A stretch of DNA of 48,622 bases. Origin: Glycomyces albidus (GTDB lineage Bacteria; Actinomycetota; Actinomycetes; Mycobacteriales; Micromonosporaceae). The stretch lies in contig NZ_WIAO01000036.1 of NCBI RefSeq assembly GCF_009451885.1, forward strand, positions 1 to 48,622, given 5' to 3'. The first letter of the stretch is position 1; the number at the start of each line of letters is the position of its first letter. The notes below the pieces were generated by a model that was given only the letters and a program-made list of their open reading frames with translations, was not told the DNA's origin and ran no database searches. The translations under genes and the position numbers were made by a program. Shown here piece after piece: positions 1 to 7,988 of this stretch.

Positions 1-1
1 G

Positions 2-973
2 CCGCAGGGTCCCGCCGCCGGACCGCCCAAGCAGCCGAGCCCGCCGCGGACGCCGAGCCCCGGCCGGGCCAGCGTGCCCATGCCGAACAACCGGCCTCCG
101 GCGGGCGCGCGCCCCCCGGCCCCCGACGACCCGGACGCGACGACCGCGCTGCGGCCGCCCAAGCTCGCCAAGGCCCCGCTCGTACCCGAACCCGACGGCA
201 CCGCGATCCTCCCGGTGATCCCCGCCGACGACGTCCCCGCGCCGCCCGGCGCCGACAGCGCCGCCCGCAAGAAGCGCACCGTCAAGCGCCACCGCGGCGA
301 CGGCGGCGTCCGCACCACCGTGCGCGGCCTCGGGGAAGTGCTCATCACGCTCGGCGCGATCGTCCTCCTCTACGCCGGCTACGAGGTCTTCGGCGTCTCC
401 GGCGAGATCAACAACGAGCAGGAGCACCTCTCCGCCGACCTCGACACCATCTGGCAGGAAGAGGCCGAAGGCGAGGAGGGCTCCCCGGTCCCCGAGCTCG
501 GCGACGCGTTCGCCCGCATGTGGGCACCCGACATCCGCGCCGAGTCCTGGACCCTCGTCGAGGGCACCGAACCGGCCGACATCGAGTACGCCCCCGGCCG
601 CTACCTCGACGGCGCGATGCCCGGCGAGCAGGGCAACTTCACCCTCGCCGGCCACAACGTGCCCGCGATCTTCCAGAACATCCGCGACCTCGAGCCCGGC
701 GACAAGGTCGTCATCGAGACGAAGGACAACTTCTACGTCTACGAGGTCCAGGACAGCGAGGTCGTCAACGAGACGCAGGTGGACATCACCGCGCCCGTCC
801 CGCGCGACCCCGGCGCCGAACCCGGCGACGAGGACTACTGGCTGACCCTCTTCACCTGCCACCCGCTGTGGGACAACTACGAGCGGTACGTCGTCTACAG
901 CCAGCTGGTGGAGACCATCGAGCGCGACGCCGACGGCGAACTCCCCGACGCGGCCGTGGATCCGGAGGTCTGA
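2..973 (+). CDS. Class E sortase, 5' end outside window
   Basis: Membrane-anchored transpeptidase that would cut sorting signals of secreted proteins and attach them to the cell wall. Counting from GTG 74, a proline-rich cytoplasmic tail (1-80) precedes one membrane segment (about 86-107). The sortase domain follows, with His194 in LAGHN, Cys262 in TLFTC and Arg271 in ERYVVY, the three catalytic residues of the family. The histidine is followed by Asn where GHR is common. The frame is open with GC-rich third positions from base 2 to GTG 74, and no ribosome site precedes 74, so the true start probably lies upstream of the window. The next gene starts 2 bases after the stop, suggesting one operon. 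Family call is firm; the substrate is unknown. Confidence 0.88.
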   Translation, partial: PQGPAAGPPKQPSPPRTPSPGRASVPMPNNRPPAGARPPAPDDPDATTALRPPKLAKAPLVPEPDGTAILPVIPADDVPAPPGADSAARKKRTVKRHRGDGGVRTTVRGLGEVLITLGAIVLLYAGYEVFGVSGEINNEQEHLSADLDTIWQEEAEGEEGSPVPELGDAFARMWAPDIRAESWTLVEGTEPADIEYAPGRYLDGAMPGEQGNFTLAGHNVPAIFQNIRDLEPGDKVVIETKDNFYVYEVQDSEVVNETQVDITAPVPRDPGAEPGDEDYWLTLFTCHPLWDNYERYVVYSQLVETIERDADGELPDAAVDPEV

Positions 974-974
974 C

Positions 975-1271
975 GTGTACGGATGGATCTGGAGAAGGCT
1001 CCCGTTCGGCCTGCCCGGCAAGATCATCGGCTCGCTCGCGCTCACCGCCGGGGCCTTCGCGCTCCTGTGGTTCGTGCTGTTCCCGGCCGTGCGCCCGCAC
1101 ATGCCGTGGAGCAACATCGACCCCGCCGGCGGCGGCGTGGACGTGGAGCAGCCCGAGGACGGCGGCGACGCGTCACCGACCTGCACGCCCGGCGTGGACT
1201 GCCTCGACACCCAGTTCGACCCCGAGGACTGGGAGACCGCCGAGTCCCCGACCGCGGAGGACGACGGGTGA
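975..1271 (+). CDS. Small single-pass membrane protein next to sortase
   Basis: 98-residue protein of unknown function. A short N-terminal segment is followed by one hydrophobic helix (about residues 12-37) and an acidic, Pro/Gly-rich tail with two cysteines (TCTPGVDC), so the tail probably lies outside the cell. It starts with GTG 975, 2 bases after the sortase stop, with GGAGG at 963-967 as ribosome site. Tight coupling suggests it works with the sortase, perhaps as an accessory. It carries no LPXTG-like motif, so it is unlikely to be the sortase substrate. Confidence 0.75.
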   Translation: MYGWIWRRLPFGLPGKIIGSLALTAGAFALLWFVLFPAVRPHMPWSNIDPAGGGVDVEQPEDGGDASPTCTPGVDCLDTQFDPEDWETAESPTAEDDG

Positions 1272-1287
1272 GCACCGGGGCGGCACC

Positions 1288-1881
1288 GTGACCGGGAGCG
1301 TCCTGGTGGTGGACTTCCGCGACTCCTTCGTCCACACCATCGTCTCCTACCTGCGGGCCCTCGGGGCCCGCGTCGACGTGCGCCGCTCCGATCAGACCGA
1401 TGTGGACGAAGCCGTGCGGCTGCGGCCGGCGGGCCTGCTGCTCTCGCCCGGGCCCGGCCGGCCCGACGAGGCGAGGCTCGGCCACGACCTGCTCGACCGG
1501 TTCGCCGGCGAGATCCCCGTCCTCGGCGTGTGCCTGGGGCACCAGGTGATCGCCGAGCACTGGGGCGCGGTCGTCTCGCGCGCCGCCGAACTGCGGCACG
1601 GCGAGACCTCCCCGATCCGCCACGACGGCTCCGGCGTGTTCGCCGGGCTCGCGAACCCGTTCACCGCCACCAGGTACCACTCCCTCGCGGTCGAGCCCGC
1701 GAGCGTCCGCGACCCCCTCGAAGTGACGGCGACCAGCGACGACGGGACCGTCATGGGCCTGCGCCACCGCGGCGTCGACGTCGAGGGCGTCCAGTTCCAC
1801 CCCGAGTCGATCCTCACCGAGGACGGCAGCGCGCTGCTCGGCAACTGGCTGCGGCGCGTCACAGGCCCCGGCGGCGCGTGA
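1288..1881 (+). CDS. Type 1 glutamine amidotransferase (TrpG/PabA type)
   Basis: 197-residue glutaminase subunit that releases ammonia from glutamine for a chorismate-using partner (anthranilate or aminodeoxychorismate synthase). The triad is intact: nucleophile Cys82 in GVCLGHQ, His171 and Glu173 in QFHPES, plus the oxyanion motif SPGPG near 53-57. The length fits a stand-alone subunit. GTG 1288 is chosen because the domain begins directly there (MTGSVLVVDF). The frame is open much further upstream, but that stretch is the shadow of the sortase genes. No chorismate-binding partner is visible in the window, so TrpG and PabA cannot be told apart here. Confidence 0.88.
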   Translation: MTGSVLVVDFRDSFVHTIVSYLRALGARVDVRRSDQTDVDEAVRLRPAGLLLSPGPGRPDEARLGHDLLDRFAGEIPVLGVCLGHQVIAEHWGAVVSRAAELRHGETSPIRHDGSGVFAGLANPFTATRYHSLAVEPASVRDPLEVTATSDDGTVMGLRHRGVDVEGVQFHPESILTEDGSALLGNWLRRVTGPGGA

Positions 1882-1993
1882 AGGCCGGGCCGGGCGTCGA
1901 GTGTGGAAGCCGCGCCCGGAGACCGGCGTCGCCTAAGCTGTGTGCGGAGCGGCGCGGCGGCGCCGCGGACGTCCACGTCCAGGGGGACCGCGT

Positions 1994-2428
1994 ATGACCA
2001 GAGAGGACTGGGCTCCTCGCCGCAGGGCCTCCGGTTCTCCGGCGGCGGGGGTGCTGCTCCTGCTGGCGGGCGCCTGGCAGGTCGCCATCGGGTATGCGGC
2101 CGCTGCGGGCGTCGCGTTCGCGGTCACCGGCTACTGGTACCGCGCCGACAACCCCGGCTGGGGCTGGGTCAACGTCGCGATCGGCTTGGCCGCCATCGGA
2201 ACCGGCGTCGTGCAGGTGGGGGCGGTGCGGTCGCGGCGGCTCGGGCGGCTCCGCGGCGCCGCCTACGCGGGGCTCGTGGTCGCGGTCGTCTCGGCGATGC
2301 ACCAGTGCTTCCTCGCCGCCCAGTACCCGCTGTGGGCGACGGTCGTCATCGCTATCGACGTGTTCGTCATCTGGGCCCTCACCACCGGACCCGGCGCCGG
2401 TCGCGAGGCCGGACCGCCGGATCGGTAG
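1994..2428 (+). CDS. Four-helix membrane protein (DUF7144-like)
   Basis: 144-residue integral membrane protein with four hydrophobic helices (about residues 18-40, 54-76, 87-106, 111-129) and short basic loops. The pattern, including WVNVAIG after an aromatic loop (YWYRADNPGWGW), resembles small actinobacterial membrane proteins filed as DUF7144. That name is from memory and is not verified. No function is known. ATG 1994 is preceded by AGGGGG at 1981-1986. It stands alone between the amidotransferase and the YihY-type gene. Confidence 0.75.
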   Translation: MTREDWAPRRRASGSPAAGVLLLLAGAWQVAIGYAAAAGVAFAVTGYWYRADNPGWGWVNVAIGLAAIGTGVVQVGAVRSRRLGRLRGAAYAGLVVAVVSAMHQCFLAAQYPLWATVVIAIDVFVIWALTTGPGAGREAGPPDR

Positions 2429-2492
2429 ACCGAGTTCGTCCGAGTTCGGCCGAACCGCCCCGCCCGCGCACCGGGACTGGCACGGTGGAGGG

Positions 2493-3365
2493 ATGGGTGG
2501 ACGCTCAATCGTCAAAGCCGCCAAGCGATACGCCTCGGAGAGCCGAGGCGACGACGCCGCGGCGCTCACATACTACTCAGTGCTCTCGCTGTTCCCCGCG
2601 ATCCTCGTGGGCACCTCGCTCATCGGCCTCCTCGACGAGGACGCGACCGCGTCGCTCATCGAGGGGATCGGGTCGGTGGTGCCGCCAGACACGCGCACGA
2701 TCATCGAGGACGCCGTGGCGCGGCTCCAGATGAACCCGCGCGCGGCCGGGGTCCTCGCGACCTTCGGCCTCCTCGCGGCCCTGTGGGCCGCGTCGAACTA
2801 CGTCGCCGCGTTCTCGCGGGCCCTCAACGAGGTCAACGAGACCGAGGAGACCCGCAAGTGGTGGACGGTGCTCATCGTGCGGATCGTCCTCACCATCGTC
2901 GTCGGCGCCCTGACCGCGGTGGCCGGGATCGTGGCCGCGACCGGCGGGACCGTCGCGCGCGCGATCGGCCGGGCCGTCGGCGCCGACGGCGCCGCGGCCA
3001 CCGTGTGGACCTGGGTGAAATGGCCCCTGATCCTCGTGCTCGTCATCGTGATCGTCGCGCTCCTGTACTGGCTCGCCCCCGCCAAGCGCACCCGGCTGCG
3101 CCTCCGCGCGCCCGGGGCGGCGCTCGCGGTGGTGCTGTGGATCGCCGCCTCGATCGGATTCGGCCTCTACGTGGCGCTGTTCGGGAACTACGACAAGACC
3201 TACGGCGCGCTCGGCGGCGTCATCGTCTTCCTGGTGTGGCTGTGGATCACCAACGCGGCACTGCTGTTCGGCTTCGAGTACAACGCCACCGCCGACCCCG
3301 AGACGGACACCGCCGGAACCGCGCAGGGCGAGGCCGCCGAACCCAGCGCCGCACCCGAGGCCTAA
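2493..3365 (+). CDS. YihY/BrkB-family inner membrane protein
   Basis: 290-residue polytopic protein. The typical YihY start is visible: an amphipathic N-terminus, then ALTYYSVLSLFPAIL near residues 25-39, with later helices and the C-terminal GALGGVIVFLVWLWITN segment. The last 30 residues are an acidic, Ala-rich cytoplasmic tail. The family (UPF0761) has no settled biochemical role; early RNase BN and virulence-factor labels are not supported. ATG 2493 has only 2 bases between GGAGG and the start, which is short. A weak -10 (CACGGT, 2481-2486) lies 6 bases upstream, so the message may be leaderless. The 3' end overlaps the convergent response regulator by 4 bases. Confidence 0.85.
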   Translation: MGGRSIVKAAKRYASESRGDDAAALTYYSVLSLFPAILVGTSLIGLLDEDATASLIEGIGSVVPPDTRTIIEDAVARLQMNPRAAGVLATFGLLAALWAASNYVAAFSRALNEVNETEETRKWWTVLIVRIVLTIVVGALTAVAGIVAATGGTVARAIGRAVGADGAAATVWTWVKWPLILVLVIVIVALLYWLAPAKRTRLRLRAPGAALAVVLWIAASIGFGLYVALFGNYDKTYGALGGVIVFLVWLWITNAALLFGFEYNATADPETDTAGTAQGEAAEPSAAPEA

Positions 3366-4024
3366 GCGGTCCCCTTGGGCTGCACCAGCCCCGACTCGTA
3401 CGCGAAGACCACCAGGCCCGCCCGGTCGCGCACCGCGAGCTTCATCATCGCCCGGTGCACGTGCGTCTTCGCGGTCGCGGGGCTGATGAACAGCCGCTCG
3501 GCGATCTCCGTGTTCGTCAACCCGCGCGCCACCAGCGCGACGATCTCCGTCTCGCGCGAGGTGAGCCCCTCGACCTGCCCGGCCAGTCGCGACGGCGGGT
3601 GGGCGACGTACTCGGCGACGAGCTTCGCGGCGATCTGCGGCGACAGGAGCGTCTCGCCGGCGGCGGCCGCGCGGACGCACCGCAGCAGCTCCTCCGGCTC
3701 GGTGTCCTTGACGAGGTACCCGGCGGCGCCGGCGCGGAGCGCGTCGAACACGTACGCGTCGAAGGAGTAGTTGGTGAGCATGACGACGCGGACGTCGGCG
3801 AGCCGGTCGTCGGCCGCGATCGCGCGCACCGCGCCGATGCCGTCGCCGCCGGGCATCTCGACGTCGAGCAGCGCGACGTCGGGGAGGGTCTCCGCGGCGA
3901 GACGGGCCGCGGTCGGCCCGTCGGCGGCCTCGGCGACCACCGTCATGTCGTCCTCGGCGTCGATGAGCGCCCTGAAGCCGCCGCGCATGAGCGGCTGGTC
4001 GTCGGCGAGCAGCACCCGGATCAC
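3362..4024 (-). CDS. NarL/FixJ-family response regulator
   Basis: 220-residue transcription factor. The receiver domain (1-120) has acidic pocket Asp8/Asp9, phosphoacceptor Asp54 in LLDVEMPG, Thr84 and Lys106. A LuxR-type helix-turn-helix lies at about 154-196 (SRETEIVALVARGLTNTEIA). It follows its kinase with a 4-base ATGA overlap, so the two are translationally coupled and almost certainly partners. Target genes are not identifiable from the sequence. The stop codon overlaps the stop of the converging YihY-type gene. Confidence 0.93.
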   Translation of the reverse strand: MIRVLLADDQPLMRGGFRALIDAEDDMTVVAEAADGPTAARLAAETLPDVALLDVEMPGGDGIGAVRAIAADDRLADVRVVMLTNYSFDAYVFDALRAGAAGYLVKDTEPEELLRCVRAAAAGETLLSPQIAAKLVAEYVAHPPSRLAGQVEGLTSRETEIVALVARGLTNTEIAERLFISPATAKTHVHRAMMKLAVRDRAGLVVFAYESGLVQPKGTA

Positions 4025-5172
4025 CGCGACCCCTCCAATTCGGGCAGGCCCTCCGCGTCGGCCGCGGCGGTCGGTTCGGGGGCGGGGAGCGTCGCCCGGA
4101 CGGTGAAACCGTACCCGCCGGGTCCGACATGCAGGGAGCCGCCGAGCGCGTCGACGCGTTCGCGCATGCCGGTGAGGCCCCGGCCGGGCACGATGCGGCC
4201 GGGCGAGCCGTTGTCGGCGACCTCGACGGCGATCGCGTCGTCCTCGCGGTGCACCCGCACCCGGACGGCGTCGCCCGAGGAGTGGCGGACGGCGTTCGTC
4301 AGCGCCTCCTGGACGATCCGGTACGCGGCGTGGTCGACCTCCGGATCGACTGCGGTGCAGTCGATCTCGCAGTCGACGTCGATCGTGAATCCCAGGCCCC
4401 GGTAGCGGTCGGCGAGGTCGGCGACGCGGCCGAGGCGGTGGCCGTCGTCGTCGCGGAGCATCGTCAGGGTCTCGCGCAGCTCGCGGGTGGCGTCCTTCGC
4501 GGCCTCCTCGACCGCCACCAGCGCCGGCGGCGGCTCGTCGCCGCGCTTGCGCGCCAAGTGGATCGCGACGCCGGCCTGGACGCGGATGACCGAGATCGAG
4601 TGCGTGAGCGAGTCGTGCAGCTCCCGGGCGATCCGGACCCGCTCGTCAGCGGCCTTGCGCTTCACCGCCTCCTCGCGGGTGTGCTCGGCCTCGGCCATGT
4701 AGGCGTCCCGCTGGCGCCGCGACAGACCCGAGATGAGCGCCACGTGGAGCCAGCCGACGACGAGGAGCGTCCGCTCGGCGACCTGGGCGTCCAGCTCCCA
4801 GCCCGCGTTGTAGAGGTTCCCGACCGCGGTGGCCGCCGAGAGGGCGAGCACCGTGGAGACGCTGATGGCCCGGTACCCGGTGTACATGGCGACGGCGATC
4901 GCGACCAGGGCCGGGACCACGGCCAGCGGCCCCACCCCGAGAGGCCCGGAGGCCAGGACCGAGCCGACGCTGACGACGAGGACGAGCCGCGGGTGGCGCC
5001 GCCACAGCGGGAACACCAGGGGCCCCAGCATGAGCGGCAGCCAGCCCCACGTCGGCATCCCGTCGCGGACGTCCACGATCAGGCCGGCGGCGAGCGTGTC
5101 GGCCAGCATGACCGCGGTGACCAGGAGGTCGAGGCGCCTGCCGGAGAGCCGGCGCTCGGGGGGATTCGACAT
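4021..5172 (-). CDS. NarL-type sensor histidine kinase (HisKA_3)
   Basis: 383-residue membrane kinase that would phosphorylate the downstream regulator. Four or five hydrophobic segments span about residues 15-150 with almost no extracytoplasmic domain, suggesting it senses membrane or intracellular signals. The dimerisation/H-box is ARELHDSLTHS with His186, then a HATPase_c domain with Asn293 (EALTNAVRH), DNG at 320-322 and GRGLTGMRERV near 330-340. Start ATG 5172 has no Shine-Dalgarno. A good -10 (TAGAAT on the minus strand, 5180-5185) lies 7 bases upstream, so the message is probably leaderless. Confidence 0.92.
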   Translation of the reverse strand: MSNPPERRLSGRRLDLLVTAVMLADTLAAGLIVDVRDGMPTWGWLPLMLGPLVFPLWRRHPRLVLVVSVGSVLASGPLGVGPLAVVPALVAIAVAMYTGYRAISVSTVLALSAATAVGNLYNAGWELDAQVAERTLLVVGWLHVALISGLSRRQRDAYMAEAEHTREEAVKRKAADERVRIARELHDSLTHSISVIRVQAGVAIHLARKRGDEPPPALVAVEEAAKDATRELRETLTMLRDDDGHRLGRVADLADRYRGLGFTIDVDCEIDCTAVDPEVDHAAYRIVQEALTNAVRHSSGDAVRVRVHREDDAIAVEVADNGSPGRIVPGRGLTGMRERVDALGGSLHVGPGGYGFTVRATLPAPEPTAAADAEGLPELEGSR

Positions 5173-5179
5173 GCCACCG

Positions 5180-5185
5180 ATTCTA
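5180..5185 (-). promoter_or_regulatory. -10 element, leaderless start of the kinase
   Basis: TAGAAT on the minus strand, 7 bases before ATG 5172. No convincing -35 hexamer is seen. No ribosome site fits, which supports transcription starting at the start codon. Confidence 0.5.
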
Positions 5186-5384
5186 TGGGCGGCGCGGAGC
5201 GGCGGCGTCGGCTCGCGGTGCAGGCCCGGCGTACCGCCCAGGGTGTACGCGGCGCGGGCCGGTGCTGCGCGCGTCGCGGCCGCGAATGCCCGCCCGGGGC
5301 GGACGACGCGGGGGCCGCGGGACGGGAGCCTGGAGTGGTGCGGCGGCCTGTCGGCCGCCCGGATTCCACCGAGGAGGAACCCCC

Positions 5385-6389
5385 ATGGCCCCTACCGTCA
5401 AGCTCGTGACCCCGGTCGACCCCCGACACGCGGGAGGCGCGGTCGCGGAGGTGTACCGGCAGGTCAAAGCGGAACTGGGCGTGCTCGGACCGGCCCTGAC
5501 GCTCTACTCGCCCGCACCGGAGCTGCTCGCCCCCGTGTGGTCGCTGCTGCGCGAGTCCCTGCTCGTCGGCGGCCCCGAGGAGCGGAAGGCGAAGGAGGTC
5601 GTCGCGACGGTGATCGCCGTCCGCAACGAGTGCCGGTTCTGCATCGACGCGCATGCGACGATGCTCCACGCGGTCGGCGAAGGCGCGCTCGCCGAAGGGC
5701 TGCGCGCGAAGCAGCCGCCCCGCGAGTGGGCGGCGCTCGCCGACTGGGCGCTCGACCCCACCGCGGAGGGCCCGTTCCCGGCGGAGGCCGCGCCGCGGTT
5801 CATCGGCACGGCGCTCGTGTTCGAACTGATCACGCGCCTGGTGAAGGTCTTCGCACCCAACGACTCCCCGAACCCGGTGCTCACGACGAAGCTCGGACGC
5901 TCGGTCGGGTCGCGGCTGGTCCGCGAGCTCGTCGCCGCCGACCTGGAGCCGGGCGCCACCCTGCCGCTCCTGGCGGACCGCCCGGACTGGGCGAAGGACC
6001 TGACGGTCCGGGTCCCCGGCTGGGCGGGCGACTCGCCCGTGGGGACCGCGTACGGGACGCTCCGGGCGTACGCCTCGTACGGGTCGATGCTGCTGAGCGC
6101 CGAGGCCGTCGAGGCGGTCGCCCGGACGGTCGGCGTGTACGGCACCGAGGTCGGCGACCGGGCCCCGGACCCGGCGGGCGTCGAGCTCCTGCCCGGCGAG
6201 GCGCGGCTCGGGGCGCGGCTGGCGGTCGCGGCGGCGCTCGCTCCCGGCTCGGTCTCTTCGTCCGATGTGGACAGATGGCGGGGCGAGGTGTTCACGGACC
6301 ACTGCCTGGTCCATCTGATGACGTTCGGCGCGATGAACGCCGTCGACGCCGTCCAAGACGAAATCGAAACGAGGAATGTCGATGCTTAG
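5385..6389 (+). CDS. AhpD-like / carboxymuconolactone decarboxylase family protein
   Basis: 334-residue protein of the AhpD superfamily. The signature is at residues 80-90, RNECRFCIDAH, with a CxxC pair (Cys83, Cys86) and His90, preceded by Glu71. In AhpD these residues carry thiol-based peroxide reduction. It is about twice the size of simple family members, and the C-terminal half (about 180-334) may be a second, degenerate copy of the fold. ATG 5385 follows a clear GAGGAGGA (5371-5378). It overlaps the next membrane protein gene by 8 bases, so the two are co-translated. The substrate is unknown; a membrane-linked redox role is an inference from the partner. Confidence 0.78.
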   Translation: MAPTVKLVTPVDPRHAGGAVAEVYRQVKAELGVLGPALTLYSPAPELLAPVWSLLRESLLVGGPEERKAKEVVATVIAVRNECRFCIDAHATMLHAVGEGALAEGLRAKQPPREWAALADWALDPTAEGPFPAEAAPRFIGTALVFELITRLVKVFAPNDSPNPVLTTKLGRSVGSRLVRELVAADLEPGATLPLLADRPDWAKDLTVRVPGWAGDSPVGTAYGTLRAYASYGSMLLSAEAVEAVARTVGVYGTEVGDRAPDPAGVELLPGEARLGARLAVAAALAPGSVSSSDVDRWRGEVFTDHCLVHLMTFGAMNAVDAVQDEIETRNVDA

Positions 6390-6798
6390 GTTCTACCGGA
6401 TCTGGACGATCCTGCTGCACTTGCTGATCGGGATCCAGTTCTTCCTGGCCGGGTTCGGCGCGCGCGGGACGGGCTCCCCCGACGAGGCGTACTCGCTGCA
6501 CATCATGAACGGCCGGGTCATCGCGGTGGTCGCGCTGCTGGGCATCCTGTTCGCGGCGCTCGCGCGCGCGGGCGGGAAGCTCGTCGGCATGTCCGCGGGC
6601 GTGCTGGGCCTCGTGGTGCTCCAGTCCGTGATCGTCCTGGTCAGCGTCCAGGGCACGCTCGCGGGCCAGCTCATCTTCGGCCTGCACGTCATCAACGCCA
6701 TGGCGATCATGGGCGTCGCCGAAGCGTCGGGCCGCCTCTCCAAGAAGCTCCTGGAGGAGCGCAGGGCTCCCGCGGCCCCGGAGCCGGCGGTCGCGTAA
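6382..6798 (+). CDS. Small four-helix membrane protein (DUF6220-like)
   Basis: 138-residue integral membrane protein with four helices (about 5-27, 45-62, 71-90, 97-117) and a basic, Ala/Pro-rich cytoplasmic tail. Two in-frame ATGs exist (6376 and 6382). ATG 6382 is preferred because GAGG at 6371-6374 is then 7 bases away. It overlaps the end of the AhpD-like gene and forms a two-gene operon with it. The order resembles DUF6220 proteins from memory. No function is known. Confidence 0.72.
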   Translation: MLRFYRIWTILLHLLIGIQFFLAGFGARGTGSPDEAYSLHIMNGRVIAVVALLGILFAALARAGGKLVGMSAGVLGLVVLQSVIVLVSVQGTLAGQLIFGLHVINAMAIMGVAEASGRLSKKLLEERRAPAAPEPAVA

Positions 6799-6809
6799 GA
6801 CCCCCTGTC

Positions 6810-6836
6810 GGCCGGACCGCTCATCGCGGTCCGGCC
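6810..6836 (+). terminator. Hairpin terminator after AhpD-like operon
   Basis: Perfect 11-bp stem GGCCGGACCGC / GCGGTCCGGCC with loop TCATC, 12 bases after the stop. There is no T tract, as is common for terminators in very GC-rich genomes. Confidence 0.7.
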
Positions 6837-6879
6837 TGGAGACCGCGCTTCGCCGCGGCTGCACTGCTTCAGGAGACCA

Positions 6880-6914
6880 GGCCCGCGGCGGACAGGGCAC
6901 CCCCGCCGCGGGCC
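6880..6914. terminator. Second GC hairpin in the same gap
   Basis: Perfect 12-bp stem (GGCCCGCGGCGG at 6880-6891 with its complement at 6903-6914) around an 11-base loop. It lies between the AhpD-like operon and the nuclease gene and may reinforce termination. No T tract. Confidence 0.5.
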
Positions 6915-7008
6915 GACCCGTGCCCGAATGTGAAGCCCGTCGCTTACGAAAACGCGAGCCGGGTTACGTGCACTGCTCGTGTCGGAGCGACTCCGTACCG
7001 TTGATCGC

Positions 7009-7902
7009 GTGACGACGAATGCACACGACTCCCCATTGAAACTGCTCCGCGAGCGGCCGCAATTCGCGGTCGAGATCGCCGAGGAACTGCTCGGACTGCA
7101 CCTCCCCGATTTCGACGAGGCGGTCCCCTACTCCGAATCCGCGACCGACCCCGAGGTCCGCGACCTCAACTGCGACAACGTCGTCCTCTGCCGCGAGGGA
7201 GGCGAGGCCCGCATGGGCATCGTCGTCGAGGTCCAGCAGGGCAAGGACAAGCGCAAGCAGTTCTCCTGGCCCGCATACCAGGTGAACATCCGCCACCGCA
7301 TCGGCGCACCGGTCGCGCTGGTCGTCGTCTGCCCGAGCTCCTCGGTCGCCGACTGGGCCGCCGAGCCGATCGACACCGGGCACCCCGGATTCGTCTTCCG
7401 GCCACTGGTGCTCGGACCCGACAACTACCCGAAACTGACGACGGTCACCGGCACCGGTGAACTCGCCGAGCAGATGGTGCTCGGCACCATCGTCCACGGC
7501 GGCTCCGCCGACATCGCCCGACTGGTCTCGGCGGCGAGCGAGGAGCTCGCAGCGCTCCCTGTCGACGTCGCCGCACGTTACGCTGATTACATGCTGAGCC
7601 ACCTCGAAGAGGGGCCCCGCTCGATCCTGGAGGCACTGGTGCAGAAGGAAACGTACCCGTACGAGAGCAAGCTGCTGGCCGACCGCGAAGCCAGGGGCGA
7701 GGCCAGAGGCGAGGCCAGAGGCGAAGCCAAAGGCGAGGTCAAGAACGCGGCCGAGTCCCTGCTCCTGGTCATCGAGGCGCGCGGGCTCCACATGAGCACG
7801 GGCCAGCGCCGCCGGATCGAGGACTGCAAGGACCTCGCACTGCTGAAGGCATGGCTGAAACGCGCAGTGAACGCGCCATCGGTCAACGACATCATCGACT
7901 GA
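7009..7902 (+). CDS. Rpn-like PD-(D/E)XK family protein
   Basis: 297-residue protein. N-terminal half: SPLKLLRERPQFAVEIAEEL, then a PD-(D/E)XK-like core with acidic residues near DPEVRDLNCDN and GIVVEVQQGKDK followed by WPAYQ. The second half ends in a charged tail with repeated EARG units (EARGEARGEARGEAKGE), a tail type seen in Rpn/transposase-like nucleases. A role in DNA cleavage or recombination is an inference from family resemblance. Two GTG starts are possible, 6979 and 7009. I chose 7009 because TACCGT at 6996-7001 is a -10 ending 7 bases upstream and neither has a ribosome site. It stands alone, between hairpins and the Nudix cluster. Confidence 0.6.
   Translation: MTTNAHDSPLKLLRERPQFAVEIAEELLGLHLPDFDEAVPYSESATDPEVRDLNCDNVVLCREGGEARMGIVVEVQQGKDKRKQFSWPAYQVNIRHRIGAPVALVVVCPSSSVADWAAEPIDTGHPGFVFRPLVLGPDNYPKLTTVTGTGELAEQMVLGTIVHGGSADIARLVSAASEELAALPVDVAARYADYMLSHLEEGPRSILEALVQKETYPYESKLLADREARGEARGEARGEAKGEVKNAAESLLLVIEARGLHMSTGQRRRIEDCKDLALLKAWLKRAVNAPSVNDIID
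7687..7740 (+). repeat. 12-bp tandem repeat inside the Rpn-like gene
   Basis: Four full units plus a partial one of GARGCCARRGGC (units begin 7687, 7699, 7711, 7723, 7735). Units 2 and 3 are identical. The unit length is a multiple of three, so unit gain or loss keeps the frame and only changes the number of E-A-R-G repeats in the tail. Confidence 0.85.
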
Positions 7903-7953
7903 CTCCCTCCGGAGCGGTTTTGGTGCCCCCGACTCCCGCCGGAGGCTTCGGTG

Positions 7954-7982
7954 TTGCCGGGCCCGCGGCGGGGCCCCATACT
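7954..7982 (+). promoter_or_regulatory. Promoter of first Nudix gene, leaderless
   Basis: TTGCCG (7954-7959), 17-base spacer, CATACT (7977-7982), then 6 bases to ATG 7989. There is no other sensible ribosome site. The same CCCCATACT-N6-start arrangement precedes the second Nudix gene. Confidence 0.65.
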
Positions 7983-7988
7983 CGGGGG

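Noticed and set aside
7687..7740. CRISPR-like repeats
   Set aside because: 12-bp units without spacers, in frame inside a coding gene; a codon-level tandem repeat.
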